From: an uncultured Clostridia bacterium | GTDB lineage: Bacteria > Bacillota > Clostridia > Christensenellales > Borkfalkiaceae | Length of the DNA: 64,000 nucleotides | Assembly: GCA_947627565.1 (NCBI GenBank) | Contig: CANQWO010000001.1 | Span: 1-64,000, forward strand | Direction: 5' to 3' | Shown here: one piece after another, positions 16,216 to 24,612 of the stretch | Numbering within the stretch: the first letter of the stretch is position 1 | Layout of the letters: each line of letters starts with the position of its first letter | The notes under the pieces: generated by a model | Seen by the model: the letters and a program-made list of their open reading frames with translations, nothing else | What the model was told of the DNA's origin: nothing | Databases searched by the model: none | Program-made: the position numbers and the translations under genes

Positions 16216-16245
16216 AATGACCTCCTGTTTTTTCCGATGAATGTT

Positions 16246-16881
16246 TTATCCGAAAAGATTGGTGACCGCGTTTCGGCAACGCGACCAAAACCCGATAAAT
16301 CCGCGGATCTCCAGCGCCCAGTCCGGCACGACGCCGATGACGTTTTCCGCGAGGAACGGCCCCGTACTGCGCGAATCCTTGCTTATGGGACGGTTGTCGC
16401 CCATGACGTAGATCTCTCCCGCTTTCAATTCGTATTCTTCAAATTCATAGTTGTTCTCCCCATGGACATAGGGCTCGTCGAGCGGCTCGAAATCCTTTCC
16501 GTCGACGGAAAGATAGAGCACGCCGTCTTCGCACTTTACGCGGTCGCCCTCCATGGCGATGAGGCGCTTGATGATATTATGTTCTCCGTCCCCGTTGTAA
16601 TCGCTGTATTCGGAGACGTCGACAATGACGATATCTCCGCGCTCCAAGTGGAAATTGCGCGCGGCATAGACCGTGTCGCCGTCATGAATGGTTTGCTCCA
16701 TCGACCTCCCGCTCACATCGACGATGTAGAAATTTCGTGAGAAATAGATGTCCGTCACGAGAATACCGGTAATGAAGAGCAGGATGATCGCCACGAACAG
16801 CGCGGTGATCTCCCTTGCATACGGCTTCCTCGTGCGGTTGGACTTTTTCTGATTATTCACGGTTTGCCCCCGCTTCGGCAT
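16246..16881 (-). CDS. lepB: Signal peptidase I
   Basis: 211 aa. One membrane anchor (about residues 27-49, LFVAIILLFITGILV) leads to an extracytoplasmic S26 catalytic domain. Catalytic Ser60 is in VSGRSMEQT and Lys105 in IIKRLIAMEGD; the GDNRPISKDSR box closes the active site. It removes signal peptides from exported proteins. The ATG at 16881 directly follows the stop of the upstream gene; a GTG at 16860 with GGGGG upstream is a credible alternative. Confidence 0.94.
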   Translation of the reverse strand: MPKRGQTVNNQKKSNRTRKPYAREITALFVAIILLFITGILVTDIYFSRNFYIVDVSGRSMEQTIHDGDTVYAARNFHLERGDIVIVDVSEYSDYNGDGEHNIIKRLIAMEGDRVKCEDGVLYLSVDGKDFEPLDEPYVHGENNYEFEEYELKAGEIYVMGDNRPISKDSRSTGPFLAENVIGVVPDWALEIRGFIGFWSRCRNAVTNLFG

Positions 16882-18567
16882 TCAGATCCAAAGCACGTTG
16901 TTGATCAAAACCTCGTCATCGCTGATAAAAACGACGGAAACCACGCCGCCGAAATCTTGCAGCGAGGCACCGAGCTCGGTCTTGAAATCTGTTGCGTCGA
17001 AAATCACGCCCTTCCATTTGCCGCCGCCCTCGACAATGGCTTCGGCCGCATATCCCACCTTTTCCTCTTCGTCCTTATAGAAGACGATGCGAAGGCGGGA
17101 ATCCCGGCGCGCATAGGCGTCGAGGCGGAGCGACGCTCCCTCGGGGGACGCATAGCGCATCTCGCCGACGCGATACGAAATGACGCCCGGGGTCGTGGCG
17201 ATCCCCTTGATCCCGCCGAACCCTGCGATCTGCCGGACGTTGGAGTTGGCGCCCTCCGCAAAACAATCCGCGATGGAGCCCGTGCGCCTCCAAAATGTGG
17301 AGAAGCCGTTTCTCCCCTCGCTTTCGCTATATATGACGCGGGAACGGGGCACCGCATTTTTATATTTCTTTTCGAGATTGACCTCCACGATCCGCGAGGT
17401 CACCGAAAAATCATTGGAATAGTTGACGAACGCATAGACGAGCGCTTTACTGCATCCCTGATAGAGCTGCAGGGAGACCTTCCCGATGTTCCCTTCGAGG
17501 TCCTCCGGCTTGCCGATGACGCGCGTCCAGTCCCGCGTCTTGAACGCCGAGACGTTCTCCGTATAAAATACGCCAAACTCTTTGATCTCGCCGGCGGGAT
17601 CGAACGTGCCCGTGGCGATCAGGTTCCCCTCCGCGTCTTCGTCGATGGTAAGCGTGATCGGCTTGGAGAGGAAGACTGTCCGCTTGCGCAGATATTTATC
17701 CAAAAAGAGTTCGATATCCTTGAGCGCGTGCGTGCCGACCAGCCCGCTTCCGTGCGCGGAGAACAGGATCGCCTTCTCCGCGTTGGGATTGATTTGGCGG
17801 AACGTATCGTAGACGCGATCGTAGTTATATTTTTTATCGTTGATGGCCGAGACGAGAAGCACGGGGCATTTGATGTGCGGCGCATAGCTCTGCGAGTCGA
17901 TGCCGGCGATAAAGCGGTGCCGCTCCTCGTCGAGGATGCGGTTGGAGTCGCCGTCCGTGAACTTTCCGATCCCGCGATAGGCGAGCCAACCCGCCGCGCA
18001 CACGGAAACCATACATGCGAGCGGCGCATAGGGCGCGATCTTGAAGAGGACCTCTCCGCCCGTCCGAAGTCCCAAAGCGCCCACCGCGATGACCTCTTCC
18101 CTGCGGTTGAGATAGTTGGCGCCGTATCTTGCGACGGCGGCCCATTCATACCAGCTCGTCTCCTTGGCGGTATTGTCGCAATAGTCGATGCATCTGCCTG
18201 CGCGCGCATAGTTTGCGTAATCCACCAATTTGGGGTAGACGGTGAAAAATCCGTCTTTCCGTTCGCCGCAATAGTCGACCGCCAACACGCCGTAGCCGCT
18301 TCTCACATAGCGCAAGATCAACTTCTCGTCGAAAGGGAGCCCCGCTTCGAACAGGATCATGACGGCGGGAAATCTCTCGGCGGCCGCGGGAAACGCATAG
18401 CGCGCGTAAATCTTTACGCGCCCGGCGCCCGAACCGACGTTCCGTCCGTAAAAATACAGATCCCGCTGTACGATCCCGTCTTCCGTCCATTCGGAAAGGA
18501 TCTCTTCGTTGGGCGGAAGAGAATCGTCGAAATCCTGCCACAGTGTGATGGGTGTTAAAATCGTCAA
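16882..18567 (-). CDS. Alpha/beta-hydrolase-like protein lacking the catalytic serine, with C-terminal beta domain
   Basis: 561 aa from a TTG start with GAGG upstream. The N-terminal 300 residues follow an alpha/beta-hydrolase fold like acetyl-xylan-esterase-type proteins (VMILFEAG, YGVLAVDYCGE, CPVLLVSAINDKKYNYDRVYDTF). At the nucleophile elbow the expected G-x-S-x-G reads GLRTGG, so Ser is replaced by Arg. The acid Asp (SAIND) and a His (SAHGSG) are still there. About 300-430 looks like an immunoglobulin-type linker and 430-561 a jelly-roll domain ending in VLINNVLWI. No signal peptide is visible. It sits between sbcC and lepB. It is either a binding pseudo-enzyme or uses another chemistry; an esterase call would not be safe. 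Confidence 0.7.
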   Translation of the reverse strand: MTILTPITLWQDFDDSLPPNEEILSEWTEDGIVQRDLYFYGRNVGSGAGRVKIYARYAFPAAAERFPAVMILFEAGLPFDEKLILRYVRSGYGVLAVDYCGERKDGFFTVYPKLVDYANYARAGRCIDYCDNTAKETSWYEWAAVARYGANYLNRREEVIAVGALGLRTGGEVLFKIAPYAPLACMVSVCAAGWLAYRGIGKFTDGDSNRILDEERHRFIAGIDSQSYAPHIKCPVLLVSAINDKKYNYDRVYDTFRQINPNAEKAILFSAHGSGLVGTHALKDIELFLDKYLRKRTVFLSKPITLTIDEDAEGNLIATGTFDPAGEIKEFGVFYTENVSAFKTRDWTRVIGKPEDLEGNIGKVSLQLYQGCSKALVYAFVNYSNDFSVTSRIVEVNLEKKYKNAVPRSRVIYSESEGRNGFSTFWRRTGSIADCFAEGANSNVRQIAGFGGIKGIATTPGVISYRVGEMRYASPEGASLRLDAYARRDSRLRIVFYKDEEEKVGYAAEAIVEGGGKWKGVIFDATDFKTELGASLQDFGGVVSVVFISDDEVLINNVLWI

Positions 18568-18577
18568 ACCTATTACC

Positions 18578-21148
18578 TCACTTCTCGATGACCGAGCCGC
18601 GCTCTTCGGTGGCCTTGATGACCGTGAGCTTGCGATCGATCCTATGCTTCAACTCGCTGACGTGGGAGATGATCCCGACCGTAAGTTTTTCGCTCTTTAA
18701 CTTTTCCAAACTATCCATGACGGTATCGACGAGTTTTTCGTCGAGCGTCCCGAACCCTTCGTCGAGGAAGAAAAACTCGATGGGCCGCAGCGAACGCGCG
18801 CAGATCTCGGAGCCGAGCGCGAGCGCCAAAGAGAGAGAGACGAGGAACGTCTCGCCGCCCGAAAGCGTATAGACGCCGCGCAGTGCGCCCCCGTTGAAGT
18901 TGTCCCCGACATAGAATCCCTTGTCGTACCGCAAAAAATATCTTCCGCCCGTGAGCGAGATCAACCGGCTCCCGGCGTTGACGGCCACCGTCTGCAAATA
19001 TTCCTCCGCGACGAACTCCATGAATTGGTTGTTCTCGATCAGCTTCTTCAGCTTTTCGTAACATTCATAGCGCTTCGTGAGCGCGGAAAGAGATTTTTCG
19101 AGCTCCGCCTTCTCGACGAGCATGGTACGGCAACGCGCATAGGCGGCTTCGGCCACCGCCAAACGTTTCGCGCATGCGTCCGCGGCGGATTCCGTCTGCG
19201 CGATCTGCGCGCGGACTTCCGCCAACAGTTCTTCGGACACATCGGTCTCAGCCTCGGCGAGCTCTTTGCTGCGGGCGAGCACCGCCGCATATTCATCGCG
19301 GAACTTTTCATAGCGCAGGCGCGCATCCGACGCGTCGCCGTATTTTTTTACAAGCGCGGCGGCCTCTTCCACGTTTTCAAACGCTCCCGCGGCGAGACAT
19401 TCGCGGTATCGCGCCTTCCCCGCCTCGAGATTGTGCGCGGCGTTGGCGGCATTGCCCTGCGCCGCGGCATGCAGTGCGCGCGCGTCGGCGTATTCTTTGG
19501 ACGCCGCGGCGCGTTCCTCCGCCCGCTTCGTCTTTGCGGCGCGCGCCTCTTTTAGTTTTGACGAGATCTCGTCTGCGGAAACGGGTTGGGGAAGAAGGAG
19601 TCCCGCATAGTCCGCGATCTCCCGCCCGAGCCGCGAGGATTCCTCTGCAAGCTGCGTGAGAAGTTGCCGGTGCAGGGCCTCTTTTCCCCGCGCCTTCTCC
19701 AACATGACGAGTTCCTCCCGCAACGCCTTTTTCGCGCTTTCCCGCTCCTCATAAGCAGCGCGGATGCCTGCAAAGTCGATTTGTTCCCCCTGCGCCAACG
19801 CAAGGTATTTCTCCGCAAGCGGCTTGCTGTCTGCCGCAATGACGGGATATTTCTCCGTCAACGCGTTCAGCTCGCCCGCAAAAACGGCATATTCCCCGCG
19901 GAGCAACGCCGCCTTGCCGTGTTCCTCCGCAAAATCAAAAAAGTTTTCCTCGCCCAGCGCCGAGAGCTTTTCCTCGAGCGCCTTGCGCTTCTCTAAATAG
20001 TCGAATCCGCAAAAAGCCCGCTCCTCGGCGGCCGTCTTTTCCCGGATCTCCGCAAGACGGGCCTCCGCCTGCGCCTTGCGGCGGCGAAGCTCCTCATCCG
20101 ATCTTGCTTTGGTCGCAAGCGCCATGAGCCTTTCGATCTCCGCATCCAGCGCGTCGTCGCTCTGTTCGGATAATTGTTGATACGCCGCTTCGGCACGCGC
20201 AAAACGGGCCGTCGCCTCCGCCGCGCGGGACTCTGCCGCGACGCATTGCGCGCGCAACCGCTTCCCCTCTTCGGCCGACGCGATCACGGCGGACGCCTTT
20301 TCCAACCGCGAAAGGTCCCCGCCGAGCGCCGTCATCTCGTCGCGGCGGGCCTCGAGCATTGCAAGCCGCTCCGCGATGCGCACGGCCTCCCGTTTTTTCT
20401 CAAGCCGGGCGGATAATTCCCGCTCCCGCGCTCTGTCCGACGCGATCTGCCCGCGATACCGTTTTTCCGTATCGACGAGGTCCGCGATCTCCTTGCCGAG
20501 CGCCTCGGTCGCCTCCTGCGTAATGTCCGCATAGGGCGCAAGGCGGGCTTTGAGGACTTCCCCCTCCGTCGCAAGCGAGCGCGTTTCCTCCTTGACGCGG
20601 GCGGCCAGCCGTTCGCCGTAGCGGTCGAGATCGAAAAGGCGGGAAACCAGCTTCAGACGGTCGCCGCGCTGGGCCTTGACAAATTGCGCAAATTCGCCCT
20701 GCGGAAGCGCGATGCACTTTTCGAAATCCTTTTGTTCCAGCCCCACGACTTCCTGAAGAAAGGCGTTTGCCTCGCGGTATCCCGCGGAGACGGCGGTGAG
20801 TTTCTCTCCCTCCCGTTCATAGACGGCGACGCTCTGCGACGCGTTCTTGCGTTTGAGCGTGCGCTCCACACTGTAGATGCGGCGCTTGCCGCCGTATACG
20901 ATCTCAAATTCGAACCGGACATAGGCTTCGTCGCACTTATAGTTGATGATGTCCGCAATGCTGCCCGCACGGGAACGGGAGACGCTGCCGTACAGCGCAA
21001 ATGCGATACAGTCGAGGATCGTGCTCTTCCCCGAACCCGTATCTCCGAAGATGCCGAAGATCCCAAATTCGGAGAGCGCGAGAAAGTCGATCTCCGCAGG
21101 CTCGGAAAAGGAATTGATCCCGCGGAATGCAAGAAATCGCGGCTTCAT
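18578..21148 (-). CDS. sbcC: Exonuclease SbcC, ATPase subunit
   Basis: 856 aa from the ATG at 21148, overlapping the sbcD stop by four bases. The start is chosen because MKPRFLAFRGINSFSEP begins the SMC-type ATPase head. Walker A is GDTGSGKSTILD (near residue 36). A long coiled coil rich in Ala, Glu and Arg follows, and the C-terminal head has the signature LSGGETFLVSLSLALALGS and Walker B EFFFLDEGFGTLDE. With SbcD it forms a Mre11/Rad50-like nuclease that opens hairpins and cuts DNA ends. I find no C-X-X-C zinc hook at the apex of the coil, and the coil is shorter than in Escherichia coli SbcC. Confidence 0.94.
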   Translation of the reverse strand: MKPRFLAFRGINSFSEPAEIDFLALSEFGIFGIFGDTGSGKSTILDCIAFALYGSVSRSRAGSIADIINYKCDEAYVRFEFEIVYGGKRRIYSVERTLKRKNASQSVAVYEREGEKLTAVSAGYREANAFLQEVVGLEQKDFEKCIALPQGEFAQFVKAQRGDRLKLVSRLFDLDRYGERLAARVKEETRSLATEGEVLKARLAPYADITQEATEALGKEIADLVDTEKRYRGQIASDRARERELSARLEKKREAVRIAERLAMLEARRDEMTALGGDLSRLEKASAVIASAEEGKRLRAQCVAAESRAAEATARFARAEAAYQQLSEQSDDALDAEIERLMALATKARSDEELRRRKAQAEARLAEIREKTAAEERAFCGFDYLEKRKALEEKLSALGEENFFDFAEEHGKAALLRGEYAVFAGELNALTEKYPVIAADSKPLAEKYLALAQGEQIDFAGIRAAYEERESAKKALREELVMLEKARGKEALHRQLLTQLAEESSRLGREIADYAGLLLPQPVSADEISSKLKEARAAKTKRAEERAAASKEYADARALHAAAQGNAANAAHNLEAGKARYRECLAAGAFENVEEAAALVKKYGDASDARLRYEKFRDEYAAVLARSKELAEAETDVSEELLAEVRAQIAQTESAADACAKRLAVAEAAYARCRTMLVEKAELEKSLSALTKRYECYEKLKKLIENNQFMEFVAEEYLQTVAVNAGSRLISLTGGRYFLRYDKGFYVGDNFNGGALRGVYTLSGGETFLVSLSLALALGSEICARSLRPIEFFFLDEGFGTLDEKLVDTVMDSLEKLKSEKLTVGIISHVSELKHRIDRKLTVIKATEERGSVIEK

Positions 21149-22296
21149 GCTCCCTCCCCCAGGAGGCGCAAAAAGGCCTCTTTCAATTCGTCCGAGGGCT
21201 CCGCCCCCATCTTCATGCGATAATATTCGCGAAACAGCGCTTCGGCATCCATCTCCGACCGCCGCACGATCCGGACATCGGCATTCTCCTTGACGCGGGT
21301 CTGAAGCGAGATGAGCCCTGCGTTGGCTTCGCGGAGCGTCTGCGTCTCGTTGGTCGAGAGCGGCGCGTCGAGAAAGAGCGTGAGCTCGACGTAATGGCCG
21401 GGATACTTTGCGAGAAGGCCGACCGCCTCCTCCACGCCGTTCGCCTCCAGACGCACAAGCCGTTTCCCGCCGCGGAGTGCGATCTTTTCCCAAGCGACCG
21501 CATGCTTTGCCGTCTGCAACAGGAGGACGCACTTCTCCGTACCGGCTTCATCGAACGAGTATTGCAAAATGGAGCCGCTGTATGCGATGCGGTCTCCGAA
21601 ACGCTGCATCTTGTGCAAATGGCCGAGCGCAACGTAGTCGAAATTCGAAAAGTTCGCAAGCGGAACGGCCCGCGCCCCGCCGAGAGAAATATCGCGCTCG
21701 CTCTCCGAGCCTGTCCCGCCCGCCGCAAAGAGATGGGAGACGAGAATGTGCGTCATCTCGCCGTCGTATGCCGCGTCGCCCGCGGCGATCCACCGCGCCG
21801 TCTTCTCGGCGTAGGTCTCTTCCGTCTTTTCTTCCCTGAGGCGCGCCTCGCCCGGATAGGAGAGCGTATTGAGATACACGCGCTCTCCGGCGGCGTTTTG
21901 CACGATGATATAATTTTCGCCCGCGGCAACCGCATGCACGGCGCGCCCGCTCTCTGTGAGATGCGGAAACGTATGATCCCCGAAGAGGTAGATCCCCTCC
22001 TCCGCGGCCAACGGCGCGGCGGCGGCGAGGCGGACGGCATCGTCGTGATTTCCTGCGATCACGACCACCGCGCGGTCCTTGCCCGCAAGCATGCGCACGG
22101 CACGGAAAAACGCCTCCTCCGCCTCGGCGGGCGGGAGGTGCGTATCGAAGACGTCGCCGGCGACAAGCACAAGCTCGACGCCCTTTTCCTCGCAGATCGC
22201 GACGATCTCATCGAGAACTTCGATTTGTTCGGGAAGCCGTTCTCGCTCCATGAGACGCTTGCCGAGATGCCAATCGGATGTGTGAAGAATTTTCAT
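21145..22296 (-). CDS. sbcD: Exonuclease SbcD, nuclease subunit
   Basis: 383 aa starting at MKILHTSDWHLGKRL (22296); in-frame codons further upstream read through promoter DNA and are not coding. The metallophosphoesterase motifs are complete: SDWHLG, GDVFDTH, GNHDD, and GHLHKMQ for the two manganese ions. The C-terminal part holds the capping and SbcC-binding regions. A promoter with near-consensus boxes lies about 70 bases upstream, so sbcDC, and probably the genes behind it, start here. The SD is weak (GGGA). Confidence 0.94.
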   Translation of the reverse strand: MKILHTSDWHLGKRLMERERLPEQIEVLDEIVAICEEKGVELVLVAGDVFDTHLPPAEAEEAFFRAVRMLAGKDRAVVVIAGNHDDAVRLAAAAPLAAEEGIYLFGDHTFPHLTESGRAVHAVAAGENYIIVQNAAGERVYLNTLSYPGEARLREEKTEETYAEKTARWIAAGDAAYDGEMTHILVSHLFAAGGTGSESERDISLGGARAVPLANFSNFDYVALGHLHKMQRFGDRIAYSGSILQYSFDEAGTEKCVLLLQTAKHAVAWEKIALRGGKRLVRLEANGVEEAVGLLAKYPGHYVELTLFLDAPLSTNETQTLREANAGLISLQTRVKENADVRIVRRSEMDAEALFREYYRMKMGAEPSDELKEAFLRLLGEGA

Positions 22297-22341
22297 TCCC
22301 GTGCTGCGATTTGAAAATTTTCCCGCTTCCGCAATTTTGCT

Positions 22342-22369
22342 TTGCTTTTCACGGGCAGTATGATATACT
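22342..22369 (+). promoter_or_regulatory. Promoter of the DnaD-like gene
   Basis: TTGCTT at 22342-22347 and TATACT at 22364-22369, 16 bases apart. It lies back to back with the sbcD promoter; the two -10 boxes are adjacent. Confidence 0.55.
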
Positions 22370-22398
22370 ATTATACAGCGGCTTGAGAAAAAAAGCAA
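22370..22398 (-). promoter_or_regulatory. SigmaA-type promoter of sbcDC
   Basis: On the minus strand TTGCTT (22398-22393) and TATAAT (22375-22370) are 17 bases apart. The start point would be near 22363, leaving about 65 bases of leader before sbcD. Confidence 0.7.
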
Positions 22399-22447
22399 GC
22401 GTTGTTGGTATTTTACGGAAAAAACCGCAGAATTTTGCGAGGAAGAT

Positions 22448-24169
22448 ATGGCATTCAGTTCTTATTCCAAAGATTTCACCGAAAATTCATTTACGAGCGT
22501 TGAGAACAGGTTCATCGCGAAGTATTTGCCAGAGGCGAGCGGCGACGCCGTGCGCGTCTACCTCTACGGGCTGTACCTCTGCGGCTGCGGACAGGATTTC
22601 GACGCCGAAAGCACGGCTAAGATCTTGCGTCTTTCGCTCCCGACGCTCGTGGAGATTTATTCCTTTTGGGAAGAGTGCGGGCTTGTCCAGATCCTCTCCC
22701 GCGATCCCCTCTTCGTCGAATACCTGCCCGTGAGCGCCGCGGTCGGGAAGCCGAAGCCCATCCGTCCCGAAAAATACGCGCAGTTCAACGGCGAACTCTT
22801 CAAGCTCCTGCAAAAAGCGGGCAAGGATCTGAAACCGTATGAACAGCAGCGCATCCTCGAATTTCTCGAAAGCGCCCCCATGGAACAGCAGGCCTTCCTG
22901 CTCGTCGTGGAATACTATGTCAAAAAAGAGGGTGCAAAACTGAGCATCCCCCATGTCCTCAATGCGGCCGCAAAACTGGTGAGAGACCGGAAATATACGT
23001 TTGAGCAAGTCGAGGCGGAATATGCGGATTTCAACCGCAACGAGGGCGAACTCGCCCATATTTTCGCGCTGCTCGGCATCTTCCGCAAGCCGCAGGACGC
23101 CGACTATACCTATCTCGAGACGTGGCACGCGGCGGGGATGGAGACGAACGCCCTCTATGCCTGCGCGGAAACGCTCAAAAAAGGGACGCTCGCCACGCTC
23201 GACCAACTCGTTTCCGAGCTCATCGCAAAGGGTGCGAAAGAGGAAACGGCGGCGCGCGAATATCTCGAAGCCCGCGGCAAACTCGCCGATACGGTCTTCC
23301 GCGTCGCACGGAAACTGAGCGTCAAAGTCCAGAATCCCCGTCCCTACATCGAAGAATATGCCGAAAAGTGGGCGCAGCGCGGCTATGACGCCGAAAGCCT
23401 CGTGCTCGTCGCGGGCCTCGGCCTCAAATTATCCTACGGATTCCCCGAGCTCGACGCGCTCCTCGACGAGCTCTATGCCGCCGGGATCGTCGACGAAGAG
23501 AGCGTCAGAACGTATTGCGCGGCCCGCGAGAAACAGCTCCGCCTTCTTCAGCGCATTCAGGCGATCGTCGGCGTCACGAAAAAGACGCTGTCCACGCTCG
23601 ACATGCTGGAAACTTGGCGCACATGGAGCTTTTCCGAGGAAATGGTCCTGGAGGCGGCGGCCCGCAGCGCCAATGCCTCCTCCCCGCTGCCGTATATGAA
23701 CAAACTGCTCTCCGAATGGAAGCGGCTGGGCGTTTATTCGCCGGCGGAGATCCCGGAGAAGAGCGCGCCGCAGGCGGAACGCCTGCAGCCCTATCGCACG
23801 GAGGCCGCCATCGCGGCCGATGAGCGAAGCGACCGCGAACGCTTCTATGCGGCAAGGCGGGACGCCGCAATGAGACGCGTGGAACGCGCCCGCGCGATCG
23901 CAGAGAGAGACGACGACTACCGAAACGCGGAAGCCATGTTGCGCGGCAGCGAACTCGAGCTCGCAAAGGCCGAAGTCTTCTCCCCCGAAACGCTTCCCGC
24001 GATCCGAAAGAAGGTCGACGACGCGAGGGCGCTCCGCGCGTCCGCACTTGCGAGGCTGCACCTCGGCGAACGGGACTTCGTTCCCAAGTTCGCCTGTGAA
24101 AAATGTTCGGATACGGGATTCATGCCCGACGGCCGCGCCTGCGATTGCTATGAAAAAACGGCGAAATGA
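22448..24169 (+). CDS. DnaD-domain replication protein with a DnaC-like zinc-binding tail
   Basis: 573 aa, SD GAGGAAG before the ATG. The N-terminal 90 residues look like a winged-helix DnaD/DnaB-type domain (YLYGLYLCGCGQDFD). Helical DnaB_2-type repeats follow to about 470. From about 470 to the end the sequence changes to an Arg/Glu-rich helix (RDAAMRRVERARAIAERDDD), ELELAKAEVFSPETLP and the cysteine motif FACEKCSDTGFMPDG..CDCYEK. This order is that of the N-terminal part of DnaC/DnaI helicase loaders in Clostridia, whose AAA+ ATPase normally follows at once; here the gene stops. It should act in primosome assembly with DnaB. The fusion reading rests on recognition of the motif, not on an alignment. 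Confidence 0.8.
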   Translation: MAFSSYSKDFTENSFTSVENRFIAKYLPEASGDAVRVYLYGLYLCGCGQDFDAESTAKILRLSLPTLVEIYSFWEECGLVQILSRDPLFVEYLPVSAAVGKPKPIRPEKYAQFNGELFKLLQKAGKDLKPYEQQRILEFLESAPMEQQAFLLVVEYYVKKEGAKLSIPHVLNAAAKLVRDRKYTFEQVEAEYADFNRNEGELAHIFALLGIFRKPQDADYTYLETWHAAGMETNALYACAETLKKGTLATLDQLVSELIAKGAKEETAAREYLEARGKLADTVFRVARKLSVKVQNPRPYIEEYAEKWAQRGYDAESLVLVAGLGLKLSYGFPELDALLDELYAAGIVDEESVRTYCAAREKQLRLLQRIQAIVGVTKKTLSTLDMLETWRTWSFSEEMVLEAAARSANASSPLPYMNKLLSEWKRLGVYSPAEIPEKSAPQAERLQPYRTEAAIAADERSDRERFYAARRDAAMRRVERARAIAERDDDYRNAEAMLRGSELELAKAEVFSPETLPAIRKKVDDARALRASALARLHLGERDFVPKFACEKCSDTGFMPDGRACDCYEKTAK

Positions 24170-24196
24170 AGTATTATGTCTCGCATAGTACTGTGC
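24170..24196. repeat. Dispersed 27-bp palindromic element, copy 2
   Basis: Reads agtattatg then tctcgcatagtactgtgc; it starts on the base after the stop codon of the DnaD-like gene. Related to 9633-9659 and 41136-41162. Confidence 0.65.
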
Positions 24197-24203
24197 AAAC
24201 AGT

Positions 24204-24233
24204 GAAAAAACGGCGGTTTTCCGCCGTTTTTTC
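24204..24233. terminator. Bidirectional terminator between the DnaD-like gene and ymxH
   Basis: Arms 24204-24216 and 24221-24233 (13 bp, loop TTTT) with A6 and T6 at the base. It serves the two convergent genes on either side. Confidence 0.9.
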
Positions 24234-24237
24234 TCGC

Positions 24238-24573
24238 TTATTCGTATTCTCCGTAGTCCCGTCGGTCGACAGGCCCGCCGCGCATCGGCGGCGGTTCGGG
24301 GCCGCTGTCTTCCCACTTCCCCCGCTTTTTCTCGGGCTTCGGCGCGGCTTTGATCTCGACGAGAATGACATCTACGCCGATTTTCTTGATACATCTGAGG
24401 TCGATAAACAGATCGGCCTTCCCCCAACGGAATCCCTTGCCTCCCGGCACGACGATCCCCTGCACCTTGCCCTCCGGCCAAGTGAATACTACATCCGAGA
24501 CTTTGCCGAGACGCTTGCCGTCGAGGAGGTTGATCGCTTCCTTTCGCCTTAACTCCACATAACTCGTTTCCAC
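24238..24573 (-). CDS. YlmC/YmxH-family PRC-barrel sporulation protein
   Basis: 111 aa from a GTG at 24573. The PRC-barrel core is typical: SYVELRRKEAINLLDGKRLG, KVSDVVF, VQGIVVPG and DLFIDLRCIKKIGVDVILVE (residues 5-75). The C-terminal 35 residues are charged and Pro/Arg-rich. Members of this family are found in spore formers and are counted as sporulation proteins with unknown mechanism. The gene lies 39 bases after sigG on the same strand and ends at a strong terminator, so the three-gene sporulation cluster probably closes here. Confidence 0.85.
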   Translation of the reverse strand: METSYVELRRKEAINLLDGKRLGKVSDVVFTWPEGKVQGIVVPGGKGFRWGKADLFIDLRCIKKIGVDVILVEIKAAPKPEKKRGKWEDSGPEPPPMRGGPVDRRDYGEYE

Positions 24574-24612
24574 ACCCCTATCGTATGCGGATCTTGTCGA
24601 AAAGTTTCCCCT

